Below, in pieces: positions 35,395 through 44,735 of a DNA stretch of 64,000 nucleotides. Where the stretch lies: the NCBI GenBank assembly GCA_015039465.1, contig MU130617.1:231488-295487 (forward strand), in the 5' to 3' direction. A program made the position numbers and the translations under genes. Source of the stretch: Phlegmacium glaucopus. Lineage: Eukaryota; Basidiomycota; Agaricomycetes; Agaricales; Cortinariaceae. Under the pieces are notes generated by a model. The model saw only the letters and a list, made by a program, of their open reading frames with translations. It had not been told where the DNA came from and ran no database searches. Positions within the stretch are counted from its first letter, which is position 1. Each line of letters begins with the position of its first letter.

Positions 35395-37689
35395 ATGGCA
35401 GGTGCATTCAGTGGTCATCTGGTCCAGTCATATCAACCCAACAGCCCCTTAAATTCATCAATAGTGGCTCACGAATCAATGTCATTCAATCCTACCATGC
35501 ACGGCACACCTTTTGCTCAACAATCTTTCTCTCTTTTTGGCTCTCAACAATCTTCCTTTGCGAATAATTCTGTTAGCGAAGAGACTGCTAAGAAGATCGC
35601 TTCTCTTCAGGTTAAATTGAACCAGAAGTTGGGTCCGGAATTTATTTCTCAACGACCAGGTCCAGGAGGCGGCCCGAAGTTGACTTATGCTGAAGGATGG
35701 AAAGTTATCAACTTGGCGAACGAGGTCTTTGGCTTTAATGGCTGGAGTTCTAGTATTGTTAACCTCAATACGGACTTTGTTGACTTAATCGAGGCGACTG
35801 GGAAATATAACGTTGGTGTTACTGCCATCGTGAGAGTCACTCTGCGAGATGGAACATTTCATGAAGACATCGGATATGGTTTGTTGGAAAACGGCAGACA
35901 AAAAGGGGCAGCTCTTGATAAGGTGTGTTAATTTCAACATCTATTAATGCTCACATGAACTTACTCTACCGGATAGTCAAAGAAGGAAGCCGTAACGGAC
36001 GCGATTAAACGTGCTCTCAGAAATTTTGGCAATGTTCTCGGAAACTGTTTATATGATAAATCATACACATCGGAAGTTGTGAAAATGAAAGTACCCCCCG
36101 TACGTCGCTCTGATGCTGTTTTATTGTATTTTCAATTCTCAGTTGTGGTCTCCAGGTGAAATTCAAAAAGGAAGAACTGCACAGACTACCAGAATTCGAC
36201 GACGTTAAACCAGATTTGCCTTCAATGTCTGTGTCCACTCCAGCTAACACATCAACCAAACCTCTCCATGCCAATCAATACCAAGCTCATGCTGTAACGC
36301 CTACCCGCCAACCTATGCAACAAAATCAAACAAAACCATTATCATCCATCCCTGCGCATGTTCGCTCTGAAATTCCCAGCTCAGGCTCGACTTCCACAAG
36401 GAATGCTATGCAGGTCGACGTCAAGGAGAAGGGACCGGCACATCCAACAGGGCTTAGTACTCCCATAACTACTCCACTACACATCCCACCGCAGCGTCCA
36501 AATTTGAACCCTCCACAATATCAAACGGACCGCAAAGTGTCCTTCGCTGATCGTCAACATCCCCCACAAACATTAGAACTACCCACAGCCGCCACCGCTG
36601 CGTCGATGAAGGCAGAACCAAAGCACTCAACAATAGAATCCGAAGCAGATGAATCCTTCGGTTTTAACTCGGACGACGATGCATTCTTTGCACTTGCTGA
36701 TCTGGGCCCACCGATTGACGCCGGTGGTACTGATACGGGAAGACCTATCGATAACGATGAGGGAAGACCTATAGATCCAGATGAAGGCCTCTTCGGAGGA
36801 GCTGCAGCTGCTACGATGATTGCGGACGATGTATTTGAGCAACGCCAACGTCAGCAAAAAGCCGAGTCGTCTGTCGTTTCGGCCCATAAATTGTCTCGTC
36901 GGGAGATGATAGCTGCTGCTCTATTGTCGATTGAAGCCAGCAACACCTCAGATCCGCTTCAAGGCCATAGAGACGGCGACGAGAGACAAGCTTCAGGATC
37001 TGGATCTGGATCCGGAAATCCCTCAGGTTCGAATTTGACGACTTCTGGAACCGAAACCGGTAGCATGGCGCCTGGGATGCTCAACAAGACGTTATTACAA
37101 GCCAGTGTGGTTCAACAACAACAACAGAATCAGAACCACACCTCTGGTTTGAATTTGACATCTCTAGTTCAACGAAATCATCAACGACATGTAGCCCAGC
37201 GACAAAACCAAAATCAGAACCAGAACCAGAATCCAATGAGATCATCATCGTCTTCGTCAAATGGGAACGAATCTAAACGACCTCCGATGCAGTCAATGGG
37301 GGGATTCCATTTCCCGCCTGGGGTTGTGCGTTCTTTTACGCTCTCTCGTTCATTCTGGTCATCGTAGCTAATTTTTTTCTTCTGAAGAATCCATTACAGC
37401 AAGTCAATACTTCGACTTCGTCATCATCAAGCTCAAGTAGAGGTTTAAAGCGACCTGCTGAAACTATGGCGTAAGTAATCAACAGAACTCCCTTTTCGAT
37501 ACCTTTTACTCACTCCTTTCCTCTAGGTCTAATGCAACTCATACTTTCAAAACCGGCGGTGGTCGTCCGGCGATAGGCATGGGTCTTCAACAATCCATAT
37601 CAGACCCTGCAGTGTCGACTGGGACTAGAGAGATACTTGGACGACTCGAGGTTGGAGAAGGTGGGAATATGAAGAGGGTGAGGAGATGA
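35395..37689 (+). CDS. RAD52: DNA repair protein RAD52, 683 residues
   Basis: Mediates annealing of single strands and loading of Rad51 in homologous recombination. Exons 35395-35922, 35977-36099, 36156-37322, 37400-37470 and 37527-37689 join in frame to 683 residues. The conserved N-terminal Rad52/22 domain is at about residues 62-215: [79 protein letters not shown] and [20 protein letters not shown], all hallmarks of the annealing ring. The remaining two thirds are poorly conserved and Ser/Gln/Pro/Asn-rich, with acidic stretches around residue 360-400 and a short run of Asn-Gln pairs near residue 560-570, as expected for the Rad51/RPA-binding tail. The very basic end NMKRVRR may help nuclear import. 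Family assignment is firm. Confidence 0.93.
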
Positions 37690-38019
37690 TTTGCATGAGA
37701 TGAGACGAGATTCACTGGCAGGCTCGAGCGACAAGGGCTTGGGATATACACTTGAATTCTTCTCAGCTGTGGCTGACTCTTCGCTTTTATAGATTATCCA
37801 ATTCACTTTTTTTTTGCATTACAATGGTTTCATTTGCACATACATATTGTATATTATCCAGTCATTACTCTTGTATTATTAAAATTTAAAACTTGTTATG
37901 TGGACTCTGTCCCAACCTCGGAGTTGAACCTCGGAGTGACAGCTTCGTGAATGCCATAAGTATTACCAAATCGGACTTTCCCCGTTGAATCCCCGATTTC
38001 CTGATGACTTAGGGATATA
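37690..38019. other. 3' flank of RAD52
   Basis: Contains AT-rich sequence likely to be the RAD52 3' UTR and polyadenylation region (oligo-T run at 37807-37816, AATTTAAAAC near 37885). No further gene seen before the MITE at 38020. Confidence 0.5.
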
Positions 38020-38196
38020 CAGTCGAACCCCCCTTAACCCATACCCGTCGGTGGATGCCCCGAGGTATGGGTTTTGGGAGGTTATGGGTTATGAGAGGTC
38101 AGTTTTGGTGTAAATTTCGGTTTGGTGCCTGCCAAAATCTATGGGTTATGGGGGGTTATGGCTTAGTAGAGGTATGGGTTAAGAGGGGTTCGACTC
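38020..38196. mobile_element. pogo-like MITE, copy 3
   Basis: Starts CAGTCGAACCCCCCTTAACC after TA and ends GGGTTAAGAGGGGTTCGACT, the inverse of the left terminus. Of the three copies this one has the best-preserved termini. The last base and the TA at the right are replaced by CAGG, where an older repeat begins. Confidence 0.82.
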
Positions 38197-38208
38197 AGGC
38201 TCCTAAAA

Positions 38209-38395
38209 CCAGCACGCTCGTATCGCTCGAAGGAGCTTCATCCGAAAGTGTCTGTTATCTTATCCTGTCATCAAAATGTAAACAAAGGCAAATCCATCTA
38301 ATGAGCTCCAACTCGCGATAGAGCGGCTGGCATTTTAGGCCATCGGTGATCCCGGTGATCTCAAGTAAACCTAAGTTTATGGTTCCAAACATGAA
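38209..38395 (+). repeat. Inverted dispersed repeat, copy A
   Basis: The segment from CCTAAAACCAGCACGCTCG through GCGATAGAGCGGCTGGC to AAGTTTATGGTTCCAAAC recurs in reverse orientation at 39990-41003 (copy B). Identity is imperfect and there are small indels, so the family is old. Copy B was later split by the hAT-like element. Confidence 0.7.
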
Positions 38396-38682
38396 TACTA
38401 CTACCCAAAACTTTGGCTTGAATTTGCAGCGGAAGGGCCATGAAGATTTTCTGATGACCTTGTGTATGGGTTTGAAGTATATTATACACGATCAAGGAGT
38501 AAATCGTCCTTCAAGACCGCGTGGTCTGGCAGAGTCAGATGATAATTAACGCAAAATTAACATGCTCAATGCTCATAGCATCCATTTCTGGAGTATCTGT
38601 CGCACACAGACATTTCATATGTGGCATATGTGGTGTAAGGTTTTTATATTGAAAAAGAGTCAAGGTGGCTAATTGACGACCG

Positions 38683-38800
38683 CGATGAGCACAGCCAAGG
38701 GGGCACCGGGAATCAAACCTGGGACCCGGGGTTGGGGGGGGGGGGTGGGCTGCCGGAGGCTTAGAAAAAAATTATTTTTGGGGGTCAAACTTTGAAAAAT
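38683..38800. repeat. Possible SINE-like repeat, copy A
   Basis: The segment GCACAGCCAAGGGGGCACCG, then a G-rich run and GGCTTAGAAAAAAATT, resembles 39880-39975, where the same blocks occur in different order around a G run. On the minus strand it contains GGTTTGATTCC, close to a Pol III B box, beside a tRNA-like T arm. This suggests but does not prove a tRNA-derived SINE. Confidence 0.35.
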
Positions 38801-38866
38801 TGCATATAAGTACTTGCTAATGGTGTAGCACACGATAATACAGTCCCTGGACAGATCTATGGATTA

Positions 38867-39631
38867 CAGTAGAAGTTCTCATACTGCATAGCCTCGGGAC
38901 CAGCCATTGGGTTATGCATTAATAGATTTATGCAGGACGAAAAGTGTCACATACTGTGACATACATGACACATTGACAAATTGGGCGACAGCATTACTCT
39001 TAACCTTGTCTCTATTTAGCTAGGAACATGTTTTCGTAAAATACTGGGTCAACGATGGAGCTAATAAGATCTTCATGCAAAAAATGGGCTATGCACTTGT
39101 GCAATTGACAAGGGAATTTTATGGAGGAGCTCTCATCTCCATACCTGGCACAAACATTTTCGAGCTTTTCACTTGCTTTGCACAGAGAGGCTTCAACGTC
39201 GCCTATGCATGATAGCATTCTTTGTAACAGGGGCCTTAGGCTTTCGTATGTAAGGTTTTGGTTTTGCACGAGGTTTACGGGTGGATTCAGGACCAGCACA
39301 CATTTTCAACTTCGTATCAATGATGTTCGCTCGACTTTTTATGAGGAAAATTCTGTCATTCCACCCTTAGTACTATACCCTGTTAAGTTAGGCATTATTT
39401 TAATAAATTGCAAGCAGTTAGTGGTGTTCCCGACCCTATGTTGTCGCCATTTATCAGTACAAATAAAATTCCCACCTACTCTGATAATGCATATTGGGGT
39501 CTCCGGGCCTATGCATTATGCAATATGCATTATGCACCCCATTTCCCTGCGTCCCATGGTGGTTCCGACCCCAGACCTATGCATTAATAGATTTATGCAT
39601 CATGACGTTATGCATTATGAAAACTTCTGCT
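38867..39631. mobile_element. Candidate MITE with ATGCATTATG-type terminal repeats
   Basis: The left end AGTAGAAGTTCTCATACTGC is mirrored at the right end by GCATTATGAAAACTTCTGCT, with TTATGCATTAATAGATTTATG near both ends (38909 and 39576) in direct orientation. Length about 765 bp. Boundaries and target duplication are uncertain. On the minus strand 39299-39012 is open for 95 codons without known homology. Confidence 0.45.
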
Positions 39632-39989
39632 TTAGTTGTTCCCCATTTAGGTCAGCTGGGCCAAGTTTTTTGACTACTGATGGTCCAGTGAAAGGCAAGT
39701 TAAGACTTCAAAATAACTTAGACCATGTACTGCTCACATATTTACTGTTTACTACATCCTCAAAGATGGTTATTTCTAGTTATCCAAAGTGTTGTGGCTT
39801 GGGTGGCTCAAGTTCTAGGTCAGAAGTGAGCGGAGCCCGAAAATGTGGGAAAAACATACCATATTTGGATGAAAACATACCCGATATGGGTTGGAGGGGG
39901 GGGGGTTGGCAAGGCCTTAGAGAAAAAAATCCACCCCGTGTAGTTTTTCAAATCTTGGTGCCCCCTTGAGCACAGCAAGCACTGAATAA

Positions 39990-41003
39990 CTTGAGGATAT
40001 GGAACCCTAAGGTTGGGTTTATTTCAGTTCACTGGGATAGGGATGCCGAAGTTCAGTTCGGTTCGGTTCGGGACCCATTTTCTCAGAACCAGAACCAGAA
40101 CCACTTAGGAAAACCAGAACCAGAACCAGAACCAGAACTGAACCAACAGAACCGGTTCTCTTGGTTCGGTTCTGGTTCAGAACCAGTTCAAACCATAAGA
40201 ACCAGTTAAAAATAGACTTTTGTTAGGATATCACCAATTAGACAAGAAATTCTCATTTTAAATTTTATTTTCTAAAATTACATCTTATTTCTTAGAAATA
40301 AATATATCTTGAAATTTGAGGCCAGAAGTTTGTAGTATTGGTGTTATAACTATGACATCACTAAAAGTAAACATGAAAAGAAAAAAATACTACTAAATCA
40401 TTTTGCCAACTAGTGACAACTTTGAATTGGATTCTTGCAATAGGAGTATATTAATATTAATAAAACCTGAAGTTATAAAGTAAATGAGACATATTATTGA
40501 TTATGTACTATGCCAGACCAAAAAATGATGTACTTCTGATTGGAAATATATTGTGTTGGTGACTTGAATAAATATTTTCATTACAGATACAGGTACATTG
40601 TGCCATTTAACCTGTAAAATAATGCAAATAAGTAAATATATTACTTAAAATTTGCCTTGGGATATAGTGGTTCAGAATGGTTCGAACCGGTTCAGAACCG
40701 GTTCTCAGATTTCTGGCCAATCAAGAACCAGAACCAGAACCAGATGGCTGAGGCCGAACCAGAACCAGAACAGAACCAGATACTTGGTTCGGTTCAGTTG
40801 GTTCTGGTTCTTGGACTGGTTCAGAACTGAACTTCGGCATCCCTACACTGGGATCACCGACGCCCTAAAACGCCAGCCGCTCTATCGTGAGTTGGAGCCC
40901 TAAGGTTTGTTTGTTTGTCAAAATATTTTTATTATGTTTGTACACTGATATAACACCGCTTTGAGATGAAGCTCCTTCGAGCGATACAAGTGCGCTGGTT
41001 TTA
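39990..41003 (-). repeat. Inverted dispersed repeat, copy B, split by a hAT-like insertion
   Basis: Two pieces, 39990-40037 and 40846-41003, match copy A in reverse orientation, for example CGCCAGCCGCTCTATCGTGA and ATGAAGCTCCTTCGAGCGAT. Removing 40038-40845 and one 8-bp duplication restores a continuous repeat, which independently confirms the insertion. Confidence 0.7.
40038..40845. mobile_element. Non-autonomous hAT-like element, 808 bp
   Basis: Both ends carry a perfect 22-bp terminal inverted repeat beginning TAGGGATGCCGAAGTTCAG. It is flanked by an exact 8-bp target duplication CACTGGGA (40030-40037 and 40846-40853). An 8-bp duplication and a TAGGGATGCC-type end are hAT hallmarks. Just inside each end are arrays of CAGAAC or its complement (about 40085-40205 and 40675-40820), likely transposase-binding sites. 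The AT-rich middle has no transposase frame, so the element must be moved in trans. Confidence 0.88.
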
Positions 41004-41559
41004 GTATCAATCACAAATTGCAACCTGTGCTGTTTATGTAACCTCCCGTGAGAACTCGGATCTGCCGTGCTGAAGGCAACGGCCCACTCGAGGATGTACC
41101 ACAATCAACACACCCCCCGAATGGAGAAGCTGTGAGATGTGACACACCGTCCTTCGGCTGCCTCACGGCAGCCGGAGTTCTAACTACCTAACCACCTACC
41201 CAGGACCGCGCTACTGCGTGAAAAGGATATATACCTGATCCCTAAGCCTACCACTAACCTGAGAAAAAACCCTAACACGAACCCCTAACGCTAACTGTGA
41301 TCCTAACCAAATTACTAGGCCAACCCAAACCCCAGCGGCACCTAACCGGCAGACTGGCTGGAGTATCAAAAATAAGTTGATGGCGAGCTATGGCATCCAA
41401 TTTGATGGGAGATCAGCACTTCGTGCCTGAGTGTGCGTGTCGATTGTGGTCACTCCCGGGCCCACTCAAGTGATCATCCATCTGTCAGCTTCACTGATGA
41501 CGTAGATCAAGGCATCATGCATCATGCATTATCTCATGTTAGACCTGTGACCGGTCCTA

Positions 41560-41908
41560 CAGTGCCTTGCATATTGTTTTGCACACGAAATTTTCACAAG
41601 CTGTTTGATGTGACTTCAGAATCACTCTCCCACGGCAACTCAAAACCCTGGGTCGGTTTTCTTCTGAGTCTTGACTGACCCTTCATGGCTCCAGAGCCTC
41701 GTTCCGTGGCTAGGCCACCATTCTGGATCTTATCCGCGTCTCGTGTACAGCACCAGAACCCCCAACGAGCAAACCTTGCCACTGACAATAGGACTGGTAC
41801 ACCAAGATCCGCCGTTGTTCGCTTCCGAAATAAAGTTTGAAGTGACAGAGTGGTCACATCAAACAGCTCACTGGAAATTTCGTGTGCAAAACAATATGCA
41901 AGGCACTG
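41560..41908. mobile_element. Tc1-like MITE, 349 bp
   Basis: Long inverted ends of about 54 bp begin CAGTGCCTTGCATATTG and close in CAATATGCAAGGCACTG, both followed by the dinucleotide TA outside. CAGTG(C/G)CTTGCA is the classic Tc1-type terminus. The interior carries no transposase. A partial match to one end occurs at 25525-25590. Confidence 0.82.
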
Positions 41909-41947
41909 TATCATGTGCGTAAACTCACGATTCTAGGACCTGTAAAG

Positions 41948-42465
41948 CGGGACTTGCCGGCTCGTGTCGCGCGCTGTGGGGTCTTCGGGCATCACCGACG
42001 CTCTGTGAAAAGTAAAGGACCCTAAATAGGAAGGTATACTTTAGCAAAGTGAAGCACACCTCGAGAACTTAGATGCATTACTCTTTGTTTCTCACTCTGA
42101 TATGTAATATATTTCTTTCAATTATATACCATGGGTGATTTTGATCATTTTCCGACTCTCAATGAGATCCTGGATTCTTTGTCAACCCTTACAAGAAGCT
42201 TGAATCCATCTGAAACTGCTCTGCAGAGTCGCTGGTGGGTGTAAAGGTACTTTTCTTAAAAGATTAACCCGGAAAGATGGATTTTGAGATTGTGCATGTC
42301 AAACGGTGAGTGGAGGAGTGAAAGAGTGACCGTCATCGACATTCTGTCGCAGCTCCCTGCTAAAATGTACCTTCCTATTTAGGGTCTTTTACTTTTCACA
42401 GAGTGTCGGTGATGCCCGAAGGCCCATTTTCGATCTTAGCGCGCGACAGGAGCCGGCAAGTCCCG
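41948..42465. mobile_element. Fold-back element with about 105-bp inverted arms
   Basis: The left arm (41948-42050) starts CGGGACTTGCCGGCTCGTG and includes CATCACCGACGCTCTGTG and CCCTAAATAGGAAGGTA; the right arm (42360-42465) is its inverse with a few changes. The unpaired centre of about 310 bp is unique. No clear target duplication, so the superfamily is undetermined. Confidence 0.7.
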
Positions 42466-43424
42466 GTTTTCCCGTCCTTATATCGAGTGTTTTCGATCCT
42501 CACTCATATAAGAACTGGTCACGAGTCTACCCTCATGTATAGCTGTCTGAAATGTCAAAGGGTTTCCCTGGTTAGAAATGTACAGCATATCTATCGCCGC
42601 TTCGTCTGATTCGCTACCTCCGGCGTAACAATGACCAATCTGTGCCCATGGTCAACAACAGGAGAAAAAAGGTCTAGTTCACGCTGCTCCAGCCCTTTGT
42701 TTAACTTTGGCGCCGTCATTTTTTTGCAACCCAAATGACAAAGGATGACACCGATTGGATCTAGCTCACTGGCCATGGTCCCAAAGAAGGAAAGATTGCA
42801 AGTCCATTACACACAGCTTTGGTCATCGTTGCTGCATAGGCCCAAAGATGGATCCGGCTCGGACAGGACCAACGTAGAGACGGACTACTTCACTGCAGCA
42901 CTGTAGTGTTCATCCCGCGTCGATCGTAAGTGCTAATGGTGCGTTTACCACTGCCACAACTTATTCATGCTTTCAGGGTAAAGGAGTCTAACGATGCACC
43001 GCTAGTAGCCTAGTTACCATGCGAATAAGATTCTCGACTAAGTCCGGTGTCTGTATTCTTGCCGCATTGCTTGCATATTTTTGCAATTCATTTGTTCGCC
43101 GCCGTATCACCGCCATTCGACTTAGGCCCAACAATACACGACGGCCGTGTACAAGGTCTGGTCTGTCATGCGAATAACATCAACTAATATCCACCAATTA
43201 TCTTCATGCCGTCTCGGCTGGCCTTTTTTTCTAAATCAATCGTGCCACGATCAGCGCTCGTCCATGCATATGTAGCTAGCGAAACGCGTGGAGGTCCAGC
43301 CTGTTACGTGAATAGGGTCCACCTTGGGTGTATAAAAGCCCTAGCAGGTGCCGTTGGAGAATCCTCAGGCTGGCCCTCCACATCTTTTCGACGTTGAACG
43401 TTGACCGGTGACCACTTGTCTCTA
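42466..43424. other. Intergenic region upstream of the kinase-like gene
   Basis: No gene or repeat recognised from 42466 to about 43300. Its right end holds the promoter of the secreted kinase-like gene. Confidence 0.5.
43331..43338 (+). promoter_or_regulatory. TATA box of the secreted kinase-like gene
   Basis: TATAAAAG lies 94 bp before the ATG at 43425, a good match to the consensus at a suitable distance. It supports the start chosen for that gene. Confidence 0.55.
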
Positions 43425-44735
43425 ATGCGTCTTACGACTGTCACTATTGCGTTCATCTTCTTCGGTACCGTCTTCGCGACGCCGATCTTTCCACTCCGCG
43501 GCAATCCCGTCGAACTTTCCGTAAGTCGTTGGGCAAATCTTCTCCGATTATTCTAAATTGTTGGATTATCAGAAACGAACGGAGCCCGAGGGATCAACCA
43601 CCACCGGTGGTGCCGCCGGTGGGGACAATCCACCACCAATTCGTGGTCGCAAGTCTACCAGGGGCAGTACCCGCGGTAGGGGTAGCTCCAAGGGAAAAGG
43701 AGTAAGCGGTCCTGCTTCGTAGGGATCATGATATCTAGGAAGCTAACTTTGGTTCTAGAAAGTTGCCAATCTTCAGGCCGAAGAGGGGGCTGCCAGCGCC
43801 GGTTCCATATCTCGGTCAAGCAGCTCCAAGCGAAAGGCTAGCGTAGGTGGCTCCATCCCACTATGAACTATACCCCGCAAACGGATATCTCATTTAGGGT
43901 GACGAGGGAAGCCGATCCACATCCAGGAAGCGGGCCAAGTGCGAGCCTAATCTGAGTACCAAGGAAGAGTTCTTGAACGCCTTGAGAGACATCGACCGTT
44001 CAAAACCTCCCAGCCGAGGGAGTCAGGGCTTCGGTGTCTACTATATTAAAGGGCTTGTTCAAGGGTGTGAGGCCGTTGTCAAAATCATTGATAGGGGTCG
44101 TCTCGATGACGATGCCGTTAAGAGAATTACTGGTGAAGTTACCAGTCTTCGTCAGGTCGAACAACTCTTTGCTTGGGGTCGCAGGGCTAAGCCGGAGCTC
44201 GATTACATTTTGATGAAGAACATGGGCGTCCCCTTGTCCAAGACAAAGTTGGATCTGATCAATGATAAAAACTTCATCGAAAAAAAGGAAAAAGAGGCAT
44301 TGGACCGAGCTGAGGCGAAATTCCACCTACATCATGAGTAAGTGTTCATTGATTTCCGATTGGTACTAAACACTTACGGTTAGTTATAGTGACCCCAAAG
44401 GCCACGGCAACTATTTGTGGGACATCAAGAACGAAGAAGATCCCAATATGGATGCCCGCTACGACGTCAACGTGGTCGATTGGGATGGCGCTACAAGGAT
44501 TGGTACCCACCTCTTCGCACAAGCTCCGCCGCAGTACCCTGTTCCGAATGAAAGGGATATCTTTGGTCCCACGAAATCTCCCGAATCGTCTAAGGGAAGC
44601 ACCCCTCCCAGCAATTCCGACGATGAGAGGGCGGGGACATCACATGTTAATCTTTATAAGGGTTCCAGTGGAACACGCACTTCAGGCCGGGTCGCTGAAA
44701 AAATGGGGCGGGGGACTTCTGGCACTTCGGGCTAG
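43425..44735 (+). CDS. Predicted secreted kinase-like protein, 366 residues
   Basis: Exons 43425-43520, 43573-43701, 43759-43842, 43898-44337 and 44384-44735 join in frame to 366 residues. Residues 1-19 form a signal peptide (MRLTTVTIAFIFFGTVFA) with a likely cut after the Ala. A disordered region of about 100 residues is rich in Arg, Gly, Ser and Lys (RGRKSTRGSTRGRGSSKGKG). From about residue 125 a small kinase-like fold appears: AVVKII with a candidate ATP-binding Lys, GEVTSLRQV with a candidate helix-C Glu, ILMKNMG as hinge, HHDYSDPKGHGNYLW resembling a catalytic loop HxDxxxxGN, and VNVVDWDGA as the DFG-like metal site, as in aminoglycoside/choline kinases and some fungal kinases. The Asp in the catalytic loop is completed by splicing. 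The C-terminus is disordered. No glycine-rich loop is obvious. The fold assignment is my inference from motif order. Confidence 0.6.

Noticed and set aside
39121..39969. Open frame of 282 codons on the plus strand
   Set aside because: It crosses the end of a candidate MITE, a possible SINE and a G-run, has no recognisable domain, and is rich in Cys, His and Met from ATGCAT repeats. It is most likely a chance frame in transposon sequence.
41250..41335. CCCTAA-like units resembling interstitial telomere repeats
   Set aside because: Only a few imperfect units (ACCCTAACACG, CCCCTAACGCTAAC) occur without a regular period; too weak to claim.
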